Assembly: GCA_018340375.1 (NCBI GenBank)
Contig: JAFFJZ010000002.1
Span: 45,590,001 to 45,654,000, forward strand
Direction: 5' to 3'
From: Gonatopus flavifemur
Taxonomy: Eukaryota; Arthropoda; Insecta; Hymenoptera; Dryinidae
DNA: 64,000 nucleotides
The number at the start of each line of letters is the position of its first letter. Positions within the stretch are counted from its first letter, which is position 1. Shown one piece after another: positions 61,338 to 64,000 of the stretch. Under the pieces are notes generated by a model. It saw only the letters and a list, made by a program, of their open reading frames with translations. It was not told where the DNA came from and ran no database searches. The position numbers and the translations under genes are program-made.

Positions 61338-61660
61338 CAGGGCCGTATTTAAGGCAGGGCACACCGGGCCCGAGCCCAGGGCCTCCTGCAAAAGGGGGGG
61401 CCTCTTCATAGAGAATCGATAAGATTTTTACATATTTTCTTAAAAAGGTTACTTGAACAAAATGAAATCAAGTTATTTTCAAAATAAAACCAATTCTAGA
61501 TATACGAACAAGTGGAAATTCAGTCAATACTTATTTTAAAGAAAAATCATAATGATTAACGTTAGAGTGGTTTTTGAAAAATTTCAAGATTTTACGTCTC
61601 CTTACATGGGCCTCCACTCTAAGTCGGCCCAGGGCCTTGAAGCAATGAAAAACGGTCATG
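61338..61660. mobile_element. hAT-type MITE with perfect 8-bp duplication
   Basis: The left end CAGGGCCGTATTTAA and, on the minus strand, the right end CATGACCGTTTTTCA are diverged hAT-style inverted repeats. GTTGCAAG flanks both sides exactly (61,330-61,337 and 61,661-61,668). GC-rich subterminal blocks (GGGCCCGAGCCCAGGGCC; GTCGGCCCAGGGCC) sit at each end of an AT-rich 323-bp element. No coding capacity is seen. Confidence 0.82.
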
Positions 61661-61668
61661 GTTGCAAG

Positions 61669-64000
61669 TGTGTATATCGTCGAGGAATCAACCAGTACAG
61701 TTCTGTCCAGACGGGATCTATTCAGAAGAAATTTTCAGAATCAAATAGAAGAGTAAAACCAACTAACATCGCGAAACATGAATTAAAGAAAAGCAGTGGT
61801 GGTAGATAAGAAGACTGAAACGCATGAAGATAAGATAACGCCCGACATGCTACGAATCAAGAAAATTGATGAAGCGATTCATTTATTATGAACAACTCGA
61901 AAAGGAGGTTTTAATTTCCTCGGAGTATTTATGCGATTTGGTGTTGAACCATTCCAATGGTAGCTTTTCCTTCTGTGTCCAACAACCTTTTTTCGTCACG
62001 CTCATCGCACGTGAACGGACTCTCGTAAAGCAGAAGAGAAACAAAAGAAAAGTAACAAAAAAAGAAATGTACTGGATCTAATAGAAAGCTTCTGCCAAAG
62101 TGAGAACGTTCGGAAATATTCATGGTAGCGGTCTTGTCCGGCATGCAAAGGGAACACGTTTGTGTGAACCAGTTTGAAAATTGAATATTCCGAAAGGAAA
62201 ACAACAAAGATAATGGTAGGACTGTGAAGAGCAAAGAACTTCAATTGAATCGTCTGTGAGTGGGAGTCAATCGATCCATCGCTTCGTGATGGAATTTCAA
62301 AACGTTTCGTACATCTGTCACGAAGGAAATTTCATTCGGGTCAATTTATAATCAGACCGTTCTTTCCACTGAAATCTCATTTTCTTCGGATGAACAGTTG
62401 GATGCTCTATTGGTTACTCGATCGAGTTTGATATTAAAAATTGTCATTCTATAAGAATGATTCTCCCTTGTTGATAATTTCATATTCGATCTTTTATTCA
62501 AAATCATCGTAGTTTTCAGACAATTCAACCGTTTTCGTTCCCAATAAACGGATGGAAGAATTCCACGAATCTACTGGGTATACTTTAGAATACCTCTATA
62601 ATAATTGCTCAACAACGGTGTGTATAATCCTCAGCTATTCTACGATCGTTGTCATTCGCTTCTCTTTGTATAAATCGATCTTACATCTTCGTTTATTTGA
62701 ATGAATTAATTAACTGCATAGTGAAATGATAACCAATGATTGCAGAGCCACTAAATTGGGATATACATTACTTGCCGCTAATTCAAACTCCATCAATTCT
62801 GATTCTTGTTGACATATCATTTCCAATCTAATGAATTAATGGGGTGTGAGTGAGTGCCTGTGACACGCTAGATTTACGTGACGTATGCAAATTAGAAGGA
62901 ACATTCGGATTGATAAGGAAAAATTTTCTAACCTTCGTATGGTGAATATCTGGAACTTTGTTTATCATTTTCATGTTTCATCGTAAAATTTCAAATTTTA
63001 TTTCAAATGTATTGACGAAAGTTTCCTCTCCGCATAGCATAAAAGAGAATGTGAACCGCTGAACAGCTTGGGAACTGAAAAGCTTGTAAAATATTGTATA
63101 CGATAGTTCAGCTATTTTTTGAATTGAGATTGTATGAAAACCAGAAGAATGAAAATTCACTTTATGAAATCAACATTTCCTCTCACGTTTACCATTCTCA
63201 ACCCAATAGTTCCTGACAACATTTTAATCAATTTCCACACACATATCGTCATTTGAACAGTGGTATACGTGAAACAACAACGTCCAATTGTATAGAACTT
63301 TAGTATCTTTCATCCGCTTTGTATATTCATGTGAAAATCAATCAAATTCCAAATCGAATTCCGATCGAATCAATCGATTTCGTATTTTGTACGTGGTAAG
63401 ATTTCAACAATAAGTTCCAGAATTAACTACAACTTCGATCAAGATTCGCAATTGTATGTTGAGTACCATCAAGGATTCATATAACATTCTAACAGAAATT
63501 ACTGACCTACGTTGTGGTGCTGACATAAATTACTGCGCCGTCATTTGTTTACGCTCCATATACGACTTGCCGATCGAGAATTAATTTTCCAACCCTTCGT
63601 ATCGATCATCGATCTCTTCCTCTCAATTTAATGATAAGTCAGAATCAAATACGAAATGATATTTAGAATATATATTCTTTCATATTTATAAACGCTTCGT
63701 TCTCGACTTTGTGTTTTGTACTTCGCAAACGTTTGTTCGTTAGCGACTATTTAATTTTTGGAGTGCGTGATTAACAGCATTCGAATACAGCACTGTTCCT
63801 GCAATTAAAGCTCCATGGTAATGTGTCAAGTACTAAAACGAATAGAATAAAGATTTACATCGTATATTATGGCAGTGACGTTTTGCATATATTTGTTATA
63901 ATCAACATAGTGTGAGTTTCAGTTACAACGTGTTTGAAAGATGTATATTTCACAAATACTTCCAAGCGTATGAAGTGGAGTTAATTCTATTAATGCAGAA
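61669..64000. other. Gene-free stretch at window end
   Basis: No gene, RNA or repeat is recognised. Open frames are at most about 100 residues without domains. Confidence 0.5.

Noticed and set aside
1..64000. Endogenous viral or integrated viral segment
   Set aside because: No viral structural, polymerase or packaging motif was recognised in any frame.

Overview
This window looks like non-coding DNA from an animal nuclear genome, most likely an insect. It is AT-rich, has no operons or ribosome-binding sites, and has no long open frame other than mariner transposases. It is crowded with mariner, hAT-like and fold-back (palindromic) elements. A hymenopteran host is a reasonable guess from the AT-rich sequence with abundant CG/TCGA words and mariners of this type, but the sequence does not prove it. 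I found no host gene, no rRNA and no CRISPR array. The unique blocks could be intron or intergenic DNA.

Layout. 1-6.7 kb is a dense cluster of fold-back elements, a tRNA-like sequence and a 142-bp tandem repeat. 6.7-12.3 kb is plain. 12,275-16,638 is a decayed mariner split by a 3.1-kb hAT-like element, which itself carries several smaller elements. 16.6-25.8 kb is plain apart from one small MITE with a 5-bp target duplication. 26.4-29.0 kb is a probable large inverted-repeat element holding a 1.1-kb element and a fold-back. 32.8-35.8 kb is a nested stack: an open-frame mariner inside a MITE inside an ancient hAT-like skeleton that also received other fold-backs. 41.4, 43.0-44.2, 46.9-47.4, 52.8-53.1 and 54.9-58.0 kb hold further palindromic elements and a 121-bp tandem repeat. 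49.2-61.0 kb is framed by a pair of 690-bp inverted repeats and contains, near its right end, a 571-bp palindrome and a broken mariner on the minus strand. A small hAT-type MITE with a perfect 8-bp target duplication lies at 61.3-61.7 kb.

The only protein that reads intact is the 345-residue mariner transposase at 33,363-34,400. It keeps the DD34D triad, but an otherwise conserved WW pair is replaced by CR. Two other mariner transposases are pseudogenes.

The most unusual signal is that several fold-back elements are packed internally with short dyads of the form half-site, 5-7 variable bases, inverted half-site. Each element has its own half-site (TTGCT/AGCAA, ACACGA/TCGTGT, CCAGT/ACTGG, GAGTG/CACTC), but the spacer length stays nearly constant.
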